Shown: in pieces, positions 10,115-19,037 of the stretch
Numbering within the stretch: position 1 is the first letter of the stretch
How the letters are laid out: every line of letters begins with the position of its first letter
Assembly: GCF_000226115.1 (NCBI RefSeq)
Contig: NC_016458.1
Coordinates: 5,304,001 to 5,368,000, forward strand
DNA from: Thermothielavioides terrestris NRRL 8126
Taxonomy: Eukaryota > Ascomycota > Sordariomycetes > Sordariales > Chaetomiaceae
DNA: 64,000 nt
Direction of reading: 5' to 3'
Made by a program: the position numbers and the translations under genes
Notes under the pieces: model-generated
The model's input: the letters and a program-made list of their open reading frames with translations, nothing else
Told to the model about the DNA's origin: nothing
Database searches by the model: none

Positions 10115-11719
10115 ATGTCAGCTCCAACTGCAATCCATGGCGGCACGGCGCCGCTAGCTGCGTTAACAACCGTATTTACGCCACCATGTCCCACAAGCTG
10201 GCTCTTGACGACCACCAGGTTGCTGTCCCAGTACCCGGCTTTTCCGACGACGGGGCCAGCATCGTGCGATCCGCCCGCTTGGCCGACCAACATCGCCAAG
10301 GCTGGTTTTCAGTATTACTCCCCGGCCATCTGTCCCCGCGGCTTTGTCGTCGGTCCCAGCTGTGGCATCACCAAAACACGGACGGCCGAGGGCTTCCCCG
10401 CCATTGCGCCCGGAGAGACTGCCGTGTACTGCGTGCCTATCGGGTTGACCTGCACCACAGACACATCTGACTTCCGCGGCGGCGTATGGGGGTTCGCTCG
10501 TGATGCGACAACGTCTGGCGCTGCTGTTACGGTTGGACCTGCGCTCCAAATTCGATGGGTCGAAGCCGACCTGACCATGCTCGAGACACATCCCCTCACG
10601 CCGGGTCTCAGGCTCGCGGGGACCGAAGCAGCAACCGGAGCCACGCTCCTGACGACCGTGAGGCCGGCAAGCACGAGCACGAGCACGAGCACGAGCATGA
10701 GCGTCAGCGCGAGCACCACTAATGCGCCACCGAGACAACAGACAGCAGAGGGCAACCAGGCCTCGCCGACCACTCTGCTCACAGACCCTAAGGCCGGGCC
10801 GGAGGAGAGCCTGACGCTGATATTCGAAACCGGGACGCCCAAACAAAGCCCCGGCGCGTCGAATACCGCATTGGGCGATTCCAACGGCGGAGGAGGACTA
10901 GGATCGCTAGACCGTGGCACGAGCATCGCGGTCATCGTCGTGGTGACTATCGTGTCCGGAATAATCGTCTGGACGGCAGCGTTCCTCCTGATGCGGCGCT
11001 ACAAGAGGATCCAGCAACGCACTGGGCCACCATCGAGGGGCTCGAGGGGCACGAGGGGCTCGAGGGGCACGAGGGGCACGAGGGGCACGAGGGGAATGAG
11101 AGGCATCGGTGCCGAGCCGGAAAGCGGGCGTCGCGACCCGAGCGCACACTCGGGGGCATCGAAGGCAACCGAGGCAAGTCCCGCGTCAGAGCTCGAGTCG
11201 CCCCCAGCTATCGGCAGCACGCCAAATCCGGCCGAGCTCGAAGGCGATATCCCCGTTTCGCCGCCAGCAAGACCATGGCTGCACCAGAGATCCTGGCTCC
11301 GAAGCCCGTCTCTGCGGCAGCAGCAGCAGCCGCCGCCGTACTCGTTATACTCCCCACAGTCAATGCCGTCGACCAGGTCAACGCGCCGGACGGTCCGCGA
11401 GTCGTTTGGCGAGAAAGCCAATGACCCTGCGGCGGCGCTGCATAGATTGCAAATCCCGAATCCACTGTCGTTTGGACGGCCGTCGCCGGAGTCGGCAAGC
11501 CCGAGAAGACGAAGTTTTTGGTGGCTGCCGCGGAGCCCGAGGAGCCCAAGAAGCCCCTTGGCGGCAGCGCGGCCGAGCGCGCAGCCGCCCAAGCCAACAC
11601 CAAAGTTTGATCTGAGCGTGCGAGATAGCCCGGTGAGAGGGAACGAAGGCAGGTCGAAGAGCGAGGAGGCCAGGTGGCAAGACGACACGGACGGCACGCA
11701 GCGTGAAGCGACGCAGTGA
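10115..11719 (+). CDS. Single-pass membrane protein with Cys-containing ectodomain, hypothetical
   Basis: Single exon, 534 aa. The N-terminal part (about residues 15-120) begins LTTVFTPP and continues with spaced Cys residues, including SPAICPRGF and a second Cys cluster ending PIGLTC. This resembles a common fungal ectodomain of unknown function. There follow a Thr/Ser-rich stalk with a TSTSTS run (about 185-205), a hydrophobic segment IAVIVVVTIVSGIIVW (about 270-292), and a basic juxtamembrane MRRYKR. A long low-complexity cytoplasmic tail rich in Arg, Ser and Pro follows. No classical signal peptide follows the ATG at 10115, so the true start may lie in an upstream exon or the protein may use its TM segment as anchor. 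The tail carries an RG(S/T) repeat. A role in wall or surface sensing is conceivable from the architecture but not shown. Confidence 0.65.
   Translation: MSAPTAIHGGTAPLAALTTVFTPPCPTSWLLTTTRLLSQYPAFPTTGPASCDPPAWPTNIAKAGFQYYSPAICPRGFVVGPSCGITKTRTAEGFPAIAPGETAVYCVPIGLTCTTDTSDFRGGVWGFARDATTSGAAVTVGPALQIRWVEADLTMLETHPLTPGLRLAGTEAATGATLLTTVRPASTSTSTSTSMSVSASTTNAPPRQQTAEGNQASPTTLLTDPKAGPEESLTLIFETGTPKQSPGASNTALGDSNGGGGLGSLDRGTSIAVIVVVTIVSGIIVWTAAFLLMRRYKRIQQRTGPPSRGSRGTRGSRGTRGTRGTRGMRGIGAEPESGRRDPSAHSGASKATEASPASELESPPAIGSTPNPAELEGDIPVSPPARPWLHQRSWLRSPSLRQQQQPPPYSLYSPQSMPSTRSTRRTVRESFGEKANDPAAALHRLQIPNPLSFGRPSPESASPRRRSFWWLPRSPRSPRSPLAAARPSAQPPKPTPKFDLSVRDSPVRGNEGRSKSEEARWQDDTDGTQREATQ
11037..11100 (+). 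repeat. 9-bp coding minisatellite encoding Arg-Gly-Ser/Thr
   Basis: About seven head-to-tail copies of GGGGCWCGA, in frame, encode an RGS/RGT run directly after the transmembrane segment of the host protein. Copies differ mainly at one base (CTC versus CAC), which alternates Ser and Thr. The last copies are degenerate (GGGGAATGA). Length polymorphism between strains is likely. Confidence 0.85.
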
Positions 11720-12162
11720 AAAGACGAGAGCTGATGGACAATGATCTGCGACGCGACGTTCAGAGCCTGTGGATAACAGCCATGCATACAGCGTTCTTGG
11801 CCAGACCGATAAGCTGCGATAAGGGATGACGTTGGCGACATGCCCCGCCCGACCGAGCCACTCTGAACCCCGATCGCCGCACGCTGCGTGATGAGATCGA
11901 GGATCGTCTGGACATGACGACGTCCCAACGAATCCCTGAATGAACCCTTTGCAATTGCAGGCGATGAGAAAGGGCCGCAACCAGAATTGCATCTACCACT
12001 CTTTTACACAGGTCAATTCCGAACATTAACCCCTCCAACATATCCTCCCCCCGCCGATCTTGGCCATTACTGTCGTCTCCATCCCATTCACCCCGGCAAG
12101 CGCCGTGTAAGCCGCACAGCTCACACCACAAGCTCGACAACCCAAAACAAACCGACCCAACC
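11720..12162. other. Intergenic, 3' flank and putative promoter
   Basis: Lies between two plus-strand genes. The stretch from about 11990 to 12160 is C-rich and lacks long frames, consistent with a fungal promoter/5' leader for the small gene at 12163. Nothing else recognised. Confidence 0.4.
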
Positions 12163-12540
12163 ATGCCCAGCACCGAGCAACCCGCTACCACCCCCCCAAC
12201 AACCGTCGACAGCGGCCTCGCTGCCTCGCTGATCCCTCCACCCAAGCCAAGCACCACCACCACCACCACCATCACCAGCACAACCAACACTACTCCCCCC
12301 ATCTCCGAAGACCACCCCGGCACCACCAGAACTGGCACCGTCACTCGCACCAGCACTAGCACCAGCGCCGCAGCCGCCACCGCAGCCATGGAGCACACCA
12401 TGGCCTGGAAACCGGCGCTCGACCGGCGCCAGAGCTGGGACCCGCAGGAGTGGAAGCACGACGTGCAGACGCGGCAGTGCGACGCCTGGACGGGGGCGCG
12501 GGCGCGGGCCGGGGCCGGGGGGTTTTCGGAGGCGGGGTAG
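12163..12540 (+). CDS. Small Thr-rich protein with conserved-looking C-terminal segment
   Basis: Single exon, 125 aa. The first 70 residues are low complexity (Thr, Ser, Pro, Ala). The part from MAWKPALDRRQSW to GGFSEAG is more ordered. It resembles a family of small fungal proteins of unknown function that carry an RRQSW...KH...GF-[ST]E pattern; I recall this pattern but cannot verify it here. No signal peptide or TM segment is visible. The ATG at 12163 is the first in frame; an internal start at 12388 (MEHTMAW) would keep only the ordered part. Function unknown. Confidence 0.5.
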   Translation: MPSTEQPATTPPTTVDSGLAASLIPPPKPSTTTTTTITSTTNTTPPISEDHPGTTRTGTVTRTSTSTSAAAATAAMEHTMAWKPALDRRQSWDPQEWKHDVQTRQCDAWTGARARAGAGGFSEAG

Positions 12541-13752
12541 TCAGTGAGTTCTTTGGGGGAGTGAGCTTCGATTCGGTTGTGGCTTTGCCTTCGGCTTTGG
12601 CCTTGGGGTTGAGTATCCGCTCAGCGGTTGTGTTATAAGTGGTGGTGGCAATGGTGGTGGTGGTGGTGGTGGTGGGCTGCGGCGGGATTGGGAGAAAGGT
12701 GGGTGGGTGTCGGCACAGGTCCCGGGGTTTATGGTCTTGAACGCTTTCCTTTTTGTTCTTTTTTCTTTTCTTTCTCACTTTACTTCCCTTGTTGTGTCCT
12801 TATATTGTATTTTCTGGATTCAGGTCGGAGTCGGGCAGCAAGGGTCGTTCGTGTCGGAGCAAGGGCTGCATGTCCGTCTGGATGGATTGTGACGAGCCTG
12901 TTTCTGATCGGAGCTGGCAAGCCAAGGCGGGCCGAGTCGTCTTCAGTTCTTTCACTCGTTTGGGTATCAGTTTACTTTTAGGGCTGAGACCAGCCTGTAT
13001 GCTGGCGAGATGGCAACAGCGGCTTGGGAACGACTGGTATGACTACAGGGTGTTTCGTTTGTCGATTTGGGATGGACCAGGACGGATACCTGAGCCAAGG
13101 CTCAACATTTTCTTGTTCTTAACCTACGTGTAAGATGGCCGGCTACAAGCCAAGATGGCACGGCACCTGGTGCTGGAGGAACAGCGAAGAAAATTCATGT
13201 CTACATTCCGTATCATAGCGACAACCAGAATGATGAGTGACACTCATCGCCTGATCGTCTTCCAGTAACGGTGCAATGCCCTCCGCCTTGCCTCGGGACG
13301 CTGGCAGTATCGGAGCGACTGCTCGCAGCGCACCAACACTATCCCCTCACAAGCATCTTCTGTTATGGACGTTTACCAAGTAAAGCAGCGAGTTTGATAC
13401 GTGCATACTAAGCATATACACTCTGTGAGTGGAATGCAGGACGTAAACGACATGATATCCCCCATCCCATGATACCTGAAGTGCAGACTGTGGAGTAGGA
13501 CGTGTACAAGCGAGGGTGAGCTGAGACGCCAGAATGCTCGTCCTGATACCATCGCCCAATAACCCGAGGTGCCCAGTCAACAGTCAAATGCGCCATAATG
13601 CCTCGTGTACACCCATGACCGAGAGAACTCCTGAACGACGAAAGACAAGAGAGGGAATAATAACTAGGAAAAAGCAAAGCAGAAAATGCAACGGCGAGAA
13701 AGAACGACGAGAAAGAAACAAGGCCCCTCGTCACATGGCCCGGGTATGTACC
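12541..13752. other. Intergenic between convergent genes, with GGT microsatellite
   Basis: Presumably the 3' regions of the small plus-strand gene and the large minus-strand gene. Holds a GTG/TGG-rich microsatellite around 12639-12673 and a T-rich stretch at 12750-12815. No coding region recognised. Confidence 0.5.
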
Positions 13753-16557
13753 TCACAGCCCCTTCGGGCCCTTCCCATTGGATCCCCCAGACTTGAAGTA
13801 CTCGCTCACCACCCCAACCGAGTACGTGAAACCTGCCAACCAGGCCGCACCGATCGCGACCTTCTTCGTGAGACTGCCCTTCCGCGGCCTCTCGGCCTCC
13901 CCTTTCTGCTGCTCGCGGCCGGGCGCCTCGGGACGCCCTGCCTCGCCGTCCGACCGCGCGGCGATCTCCGGCGGCAGGTCATAGTTGACAAAGCCGGTCG
14001 GGCTCGCGAACCTGCTCGCGGCGACCACGAAGTCGGTGGGACTGGCGAAGCGGCCCGCGGCGTCGCCGTCGGTGCTGCGCTCGCCGGTCATGTCGATGGG
14101 GTTGACGGCGGCCGCGGAAGCAGTGCTCTCGGCACTGGCGGAAGCTGCCGCCGCGCCGGACGTCTTCGGCTCGGCCACAGCCTCGCGCACCTTGCGGAAG
14201 ATGAGCACGTCGCCGCCGCCCGAGACAATCTCAAAGCCCTGGGCCTGCAGCGGAGCAAAGTGGGGGAAGAACTTGGCTGGGTTGGAGATGCGGAGCAGCA
14301 CCTCGGCCGGGGTCAGCGGTGCGGTGTTGTCGGGAACGGCGGATGTCGTCTCGGCTGTCTCGATGCACTGCATTGTCGGGTCGTAGACGAGGATCTTGTA
14401 CAACGCTGGCTCGGCGGGCTGTGCTGGTCCGGCTGTTGGAGAGGCAGCCGCGTTTCCTGTGCCTGGGGCCGCCTTTGTCTGGGTGATCCGTTCAAGCGCC
14501 GGCTGCACAGCACCGTCAGATTCCTTCTGCTCGGATGACAGAAGCGGGGAGATCGTCTCGGATGACTCCGTAGCCCAGGACTTGGAGAATTCTTCGGGGA
14601 AGTCGCGTACGTAGTTGCCGGTGAGGCCGTTCGACTTGCTGACAAGGCCATCCGCGGCCGTCTCCGCCGCGGGCTGCGGTAGCACCTCCTCGACCCTTGT
14701 TCCACTGGGCTCCTCGCTCGCCTCGGCGGCACGAGGGCTTTCACCTTTCACGTCGTACCCCGAAGTGGACTCGGCTGCGCCCTGCGGTTCATCAACCTGG
14801 ACTGCGTTGCACGACTGAAGGTCAGGGGCAGCCTTATTCTCCTGGAATTCCTGGGGCGGCGGCCGCGTTTCGGCATCCTCGTAGCCGAAGGCCTCATGAT
14901 TGGCAAGGTCTTGGGCCTCTCTAGCAGCAGCCGCCGCGGCCTCTGCCTCGGCAGCGTATTTGCCGTCAGGCTCATGACTGCGGAAGGCTTCGTATTTCCG
15001 AAGATCTGGCGGCTCCGCCGCCGCAGCCGCATGGCTTGCAGCGTACATCCCATCGGGCTCGTGACTCCGGAATGGTCCGTAAGTCGCCAGCTCGCGTTCA
15101 TCAGGCTTCTCCACAACATGGTTGGCGGCGTATTTCCCGTCAGGTTCGTGACTCCGAAATGGCTTGTACCGTGCCAATTCTGCCTCATCCGGCTTCTGCT
15201 CTACGTACGACGCCGCGTACTTGCCGTCAGGCTCGTGACTGAAGAAAGGTCCGCTGTACCTCGCTAGCTCGGCCTCGTCGTGCTTCGGCCACACATGGTT
15301 GGCTGCGTACTTGCCGTCGGGCTCGCAGCTGAGGAAGGGTTTGCTGTACTCTTCCAGCTCCGCCTCGTCGGGGGCTTCGGTGTAGTTAGCCGCAAACTTG
15401 CCATTCGGTCCATAGCCGCGGCCGGTTTTGTCCTTGCCGTCCTGGCCCAGTTCTGCCAGATCCGCGAGGGAGCCGTGTTCCGCCTTGTACATGCCGTCTG
15501 GCTCGTGAGCTTTAACTGGGCCGTATTTACGCAGATCTTCGTACTGTTGGTTCGATTGCTCGCCCGGCGCCTTGCCATCGGGCTCGTTGTGGAGCACGGG
15601 GGTGTATCGGCAAAGCTCCGCATCCTCGGTGGGGTTCGTAGGACGGCTCCAAGACCCAGCAGCCATCGAGGCGATGGGTTCATGCTGGTGCCATCGGACA
15701 CTCTTGTGCTGCTTGCTCAGCGAATCCATCAGGGAGGGCCGAGGCGTGCCGTAATGGCTCACTGCAGGCGGTTTGCTTTGAGGCCTTCCGTCTGACTCGC
15801 ACGGCTTGTCTTCCTCGTACTTCTTCAGTTCCGCCTCCGGCGGCGGTCCGTCGGAAAAGACCGGGGTATTCTCCGGTTCGGGCGGGTTGAACGACGCGAA
15901 CTGAGACCGGTATGACTTGAACGTGGTGACCGGGATCTCTACCCCTGAATCCTGGGTGGAGTAAGTGTCGTCCGATGACTTTTTGGGCACCTTGCGGTTC
16001 GTAATGGGATCAATGATGTAGTCGACTTCGGCATTCTCCCCTGAGGAGCTGGGCGTGATCGGGACCGTCCTTGGGCTTCCCTTTTCCTTCGACCCCTGGT
16101 CTTTCTGACCGCCGAACAGAAGATGCTCCAGAGGCGCCCGCTCGGCGTCCTCGATGTTCCGACCTGGGCGGATGCCTTCCGGATTGTCCGGAGTCTTCCT
16201 AGAGGATGCGCCCCTGCTCGTTTTCCGTCCGGCAACCCCGCTATCCTCGTCGTCAGCGGGGCGGCGATCGCAAACGACACGCTTCCAAGCAGATATGGCG
16301 TCTTGAAAGTGGCGGTCCTTCTTCCATGACGGGTGCCATCCGAGGTTCTCGCAGTAATTGTATCCAAAGTCCTTCAGACGGCGGTAGATGTCGGGATCGA
16401 TATACGACGAATAGCGGCGGCCGAAGCGGTAGCCCCGTCGCTGCTCCCGGGGATTGCGAGCGACCGCGGTGGTTCCGATAATGCTGAGCGTCCCTGTATG
16501 GACGGATCTTGGGCACCGGGTGCGCCGGGCGAAGGTGGAGGCGACAGTCAACGACAT
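13753..16557 (-). CDS. Large repeat protein with probable mitochondrial presequence and C-terminal TM
   Basis: Single exon, 934 aa; I cannot name it. The N-terminus (MSLTVASTFARRTRCPRSVH) is basic and hydroxylated without acidic residues, as in mitochondrial targeting presequences. Next comes a conserved-looking region with YSSYIDPDIYRRLKDFGY and the motif DYIIDPITNRKVP. From about residue 240 to 570 there are eight to ten tandem units of about 24-27 residues, with core EAELARY-x-PF-x-SHEPDGKYAA. A more ordered C-terminal domain contains YKILVYDPTMQCIETAET and LLRISNPAKFFPHFAPLQAQG. Near the end a short hydrophobic helix (AIGAAWLAGFTYSVGVVSEY) looks like a membrane anchor. Homologues in other ascomycetes are, to my memory, annotated only as hypothetical or Ser/Thr-rich. 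A mitochondrial membrane role is inferred from the ends of the protein. Confidence 0.8.
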   Translation of the reverse strand: MSLTVASTFARRTRCPRSVHTGTLSIIGTTAVARNPREQRRGYRFGRRYSSYIDPDIYRRLKDFGYNYCENLGWHPSWKKDRHFQDAISAWKRVVCDRRPADDEDSGVAGRKTSRGASSRKTPDNPEGIRPGRNIEDAERAPLEHLLFGGQKDQGSKEKGSPRTVPITPSSSGENAEVDYIIDPITNRKVPKKSSDDTYSTQDSGVEIPVTTFKSYRSQFASFNPPEPENTPVFSDGPPPEAELKKYEEDKPCESDGRPQSKPPAVSHYGTPRPSLMDSLSKQHKSVRWHQHEPIASMAAGSWSRPTNPTEDAELCRYTPVLHNEPDGKAPGEQSNQQYEDLRKYGPVKAHEPDGMYKAEHGSLADLAELGQDGKDKTGRGYGPNGKFAANYTEAPDEAELEEYSKPFLSCEPDGKYAANHVWPKHDEAELARYSGPFFSHEPDGKYAASYVEQKPDEAELARYKPFRSHEPDGKYAANHVVEKPDERELATYGPFRSHEPDGMYAASHAAAAAEPPDLRKYEAFRSHEPDGKYAAEAEAAAAAAREAQDLANHEAFGYEDAETRPPPQEFQENKAAPDLQSCNAVQVDEPQGAAESTSGYDVKGESPRAAEASEEPSGTRVEEVLPQPAAETAADGLVSKSNGLTGNYVRDFPEEFSKSWATESSETISPLLSSEQKESDGAVQPALERITQTKAAPGTGNAAASPTAGPAQPAEPALYKILVYDPTMQCIETAETTSAVPDNTAPLTPAEVLLRISNPAKFFPHFAPLQAQGFEIVSGGGDVLIFRKVREAVAEPKTSGAAAASASAESTASAAAVNPIDMTGERSTDGDAAGRFASPTDFVVAASRFASPTGFVNYDLPPEIAARSDGEAGRPEAPGREQQKGEAERPRKGSLTKKVAIGAAWLAGFTYSVGVVSEYFKSGGSNGKGPKGL

Positions 16558-19037
16558 GGCGGTAGACGGATGAGGGTGTGCACCGGTAACATGCCACCTG
16601 TGTGTGGTGTGCGGATGTGTGCGAGTGTGCGTGCGTGCGGCTACTCGGCGGCGATCTTATAGTGTCAGGACGGGCGTGATGGAAACTCCGGCACATGTGC
16701 TTGGAAAACTCACTGGACGAAGGCCACTGATAGCCCACGCTGATGTCATGTGGCAGTCGGCGCTCCAAATGTTCCCAGTGCGCGTCGCTTCGCCTAAACG
16801 ATGATCGAGGTGTGCTGCAACTCTCGGGAGACGTGAGGGGATGGAGTGTGGCCTTGCGGCAGTTATTGAGCGTTTTTCGCAGGACTCGCGGCCTCCAAGA
16901 TGAAGGGCGGGATCGTGGGCCGACCACAGGACACAGTAAGTGATCGTCTCTCACATGCCTGTGGTGGGCCAACCAGGCGAGCCAACCCGCAGCCACCCGG
17001 AGGCTCTGATTCGACGGTTGCGGCTAACACGGCCCAGAGACCCTGACGACCAGTGGACCCTTCGCTTTGACAGCCACTGACGTTGCAAGACCGCTGCTGC
17101 TTAGTTTGCGGGGTAACTGCCTGGAAATGAGATAAGCCTGCCCGACTTAGGCGGAAGCTCTGGGAACACCGAGAGTGGTAATGCTTGAAACAGTGTACAC
17201 GTACGGTTTTCACCCTGCAGCTTCTCTTAGGTACATGTGCACAGAATGCCGCAACTCAGGTTGTTGTGCAAGCCGTACTGGGCACATGTTTCGTACCTTA
17301 CATTCACAAACGGCAGTGCGGGGCGCGCCGATCGCCCCTCACAACAACCAAGATGCTCGCAGTAGAGGTATGCACTAGTGTAAGTGCAAGATTGCGAAAC
17401 CGCCAACCGGCGTGAACTGAGCATACCTACTTGACGATCTCATCGTAGCTGTTAGTTTACGATTCACGCCCTTAAGAACCCGAGATGTTCCGTGGTCACG
17501 GTCTCCACGCAGTACGGATTATCTTGGCTTCGGTGTCTGCGATGAGTGCGAGAGACGGATGGCTGAAACAGCTGCCCCACCAGTGACGTCATTCTTCACG
17601 CGCTAGCGTTCATTTCAGAAACGCCCACCTCCATGGGGGAGAATCAGGCATCGCGGCCCCAAGTGGAAACCGGCCTCCGTTGAGAGGAGACATGCAGAAA
17701 AGTATAGCAACATGCGATCGAAGGTGCAATTGAAGACCACTACTCCGTAAACTGCTAGTGTGGCCACAGGTTAAGAAATAGTAGGTCAGCCTAGGGTGGC
17801 TCCTGCGCACCAGCCGAAGTATTGACGGGATCTGGTCAGTGCGACACTCTGGACTACGGTGAACCGTTGGTTAGGTAGGTATGCTGTAGCCGACCGGAGC
17901 ACTCCGCGGATACGGCCGAGTCCGTGAATATGGCTCTGGGGGATATATCCGAATCATTCGTAGCTGGAGCCTTTGAACTGGCCGTACGGAGTAATCACCG
18001 TATCTAAGGTGTCTCCAACCTATTACCGAGCAGGATATCGGTTGCCAAATGGAAAGGCCTAATGGAAGATTTGATGAAGACAGCTTCTAGGTACGTTAGT
18101 TGATATGTGATTGGTGAAATTGATAGTTTCAACCGGTAGTAATGTGTTGTACCTCTGAACCGCTGGATGCCGCCACGCTGGTGCAATAGACGGAGTCAAG
18201 TTCACTGCAAGATTCTTTGGTGGGCGATTCAAGGGATAAAGCACAGTTTACTCGAAGGCTTTTGGTTCCGTGGAGTCGTTTCGTAAGATGGGACGTAGGA
18301 TTCCTTTAGGCCGGGGAGTTCTATCTGACATCCATTGATGGGCTTCGCCTTCGTCGGGGATGAAGAGGTCTACCGCGCTCTCACTGCCGAGCACACAAGG
18401 CAATGAATGACGCTTTGGTGCTAGGTGTTCCGGAGACCTGGTAACGTAACCGTACATGACGACGTATTATGCCGTAATGCCCCGCACGCCCACCCCTGCG
18501 GCGCCGTTTGGTGCTTACCTTACCTTAAGCAGGGAGGCACGTAATGTACTGTACGGTACGGAATACATAAGGTACCTTACCTAATGTGAGCCCCGCCTCA
18601 AGTGCGCTAACACCCTGCCCCACCAAAAGCTGCTTGCCGGCTCAGTCACGCCGAAGAGCCACAGCACGGGATCGATGCTGTCGCGACAGCCACGGGCGAC
18701 AAATTTGAAGCCTCCAGGACAGGCCCAGCAGTTTTAGGCCGATAACATTACATGCTGGAGCGCGCTCAGCTTACGCCACAGCTTCACCGAGCGGGCAGGC
18801 GACTCCTGCGGCGAGGTTGACCGTTGAACCGAAGCTTGGAGTAGAAGTGGCTGTCGCTGGTTTCTGCCTGCGCTGTGAGTAGTTGCCCAGTCTTCTCGGT
18901 CCTTTGATGGCATGGCCAAGTCACCAACCTCACCACGCGTCTTAGAGAGATACCTGACCCGCCGCAGCTCCCGCTTCTTGAATCTTCGTGTCGGGCCGTG
19001 ACTCGACACTGGACGAGCGAGTTCTCGAGCAGCAAAC
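16558..19037. other. 2.5 kb divergent intergenic region
   Basis: Separates the minus-strand repeat protein from plus-strand LTN1. No gene recognised. The part from about 17400 to 18600 is less GC-rich than the genes and carries a cluster of GTAC palindromes near 18545-18582, including AAGGTACCTTACCT. Open frames are all under 165 codons and without motifs. Confidence 0.5.

Noticed and set aside
10999..11928. 309-codon minus-strand frame with PLVPLVPL repeats
   Set aside because: It is the reverse reading of the RG(S/T) minisatellite and Ser/Arg-rich tail of the membrane protein; no independent support.
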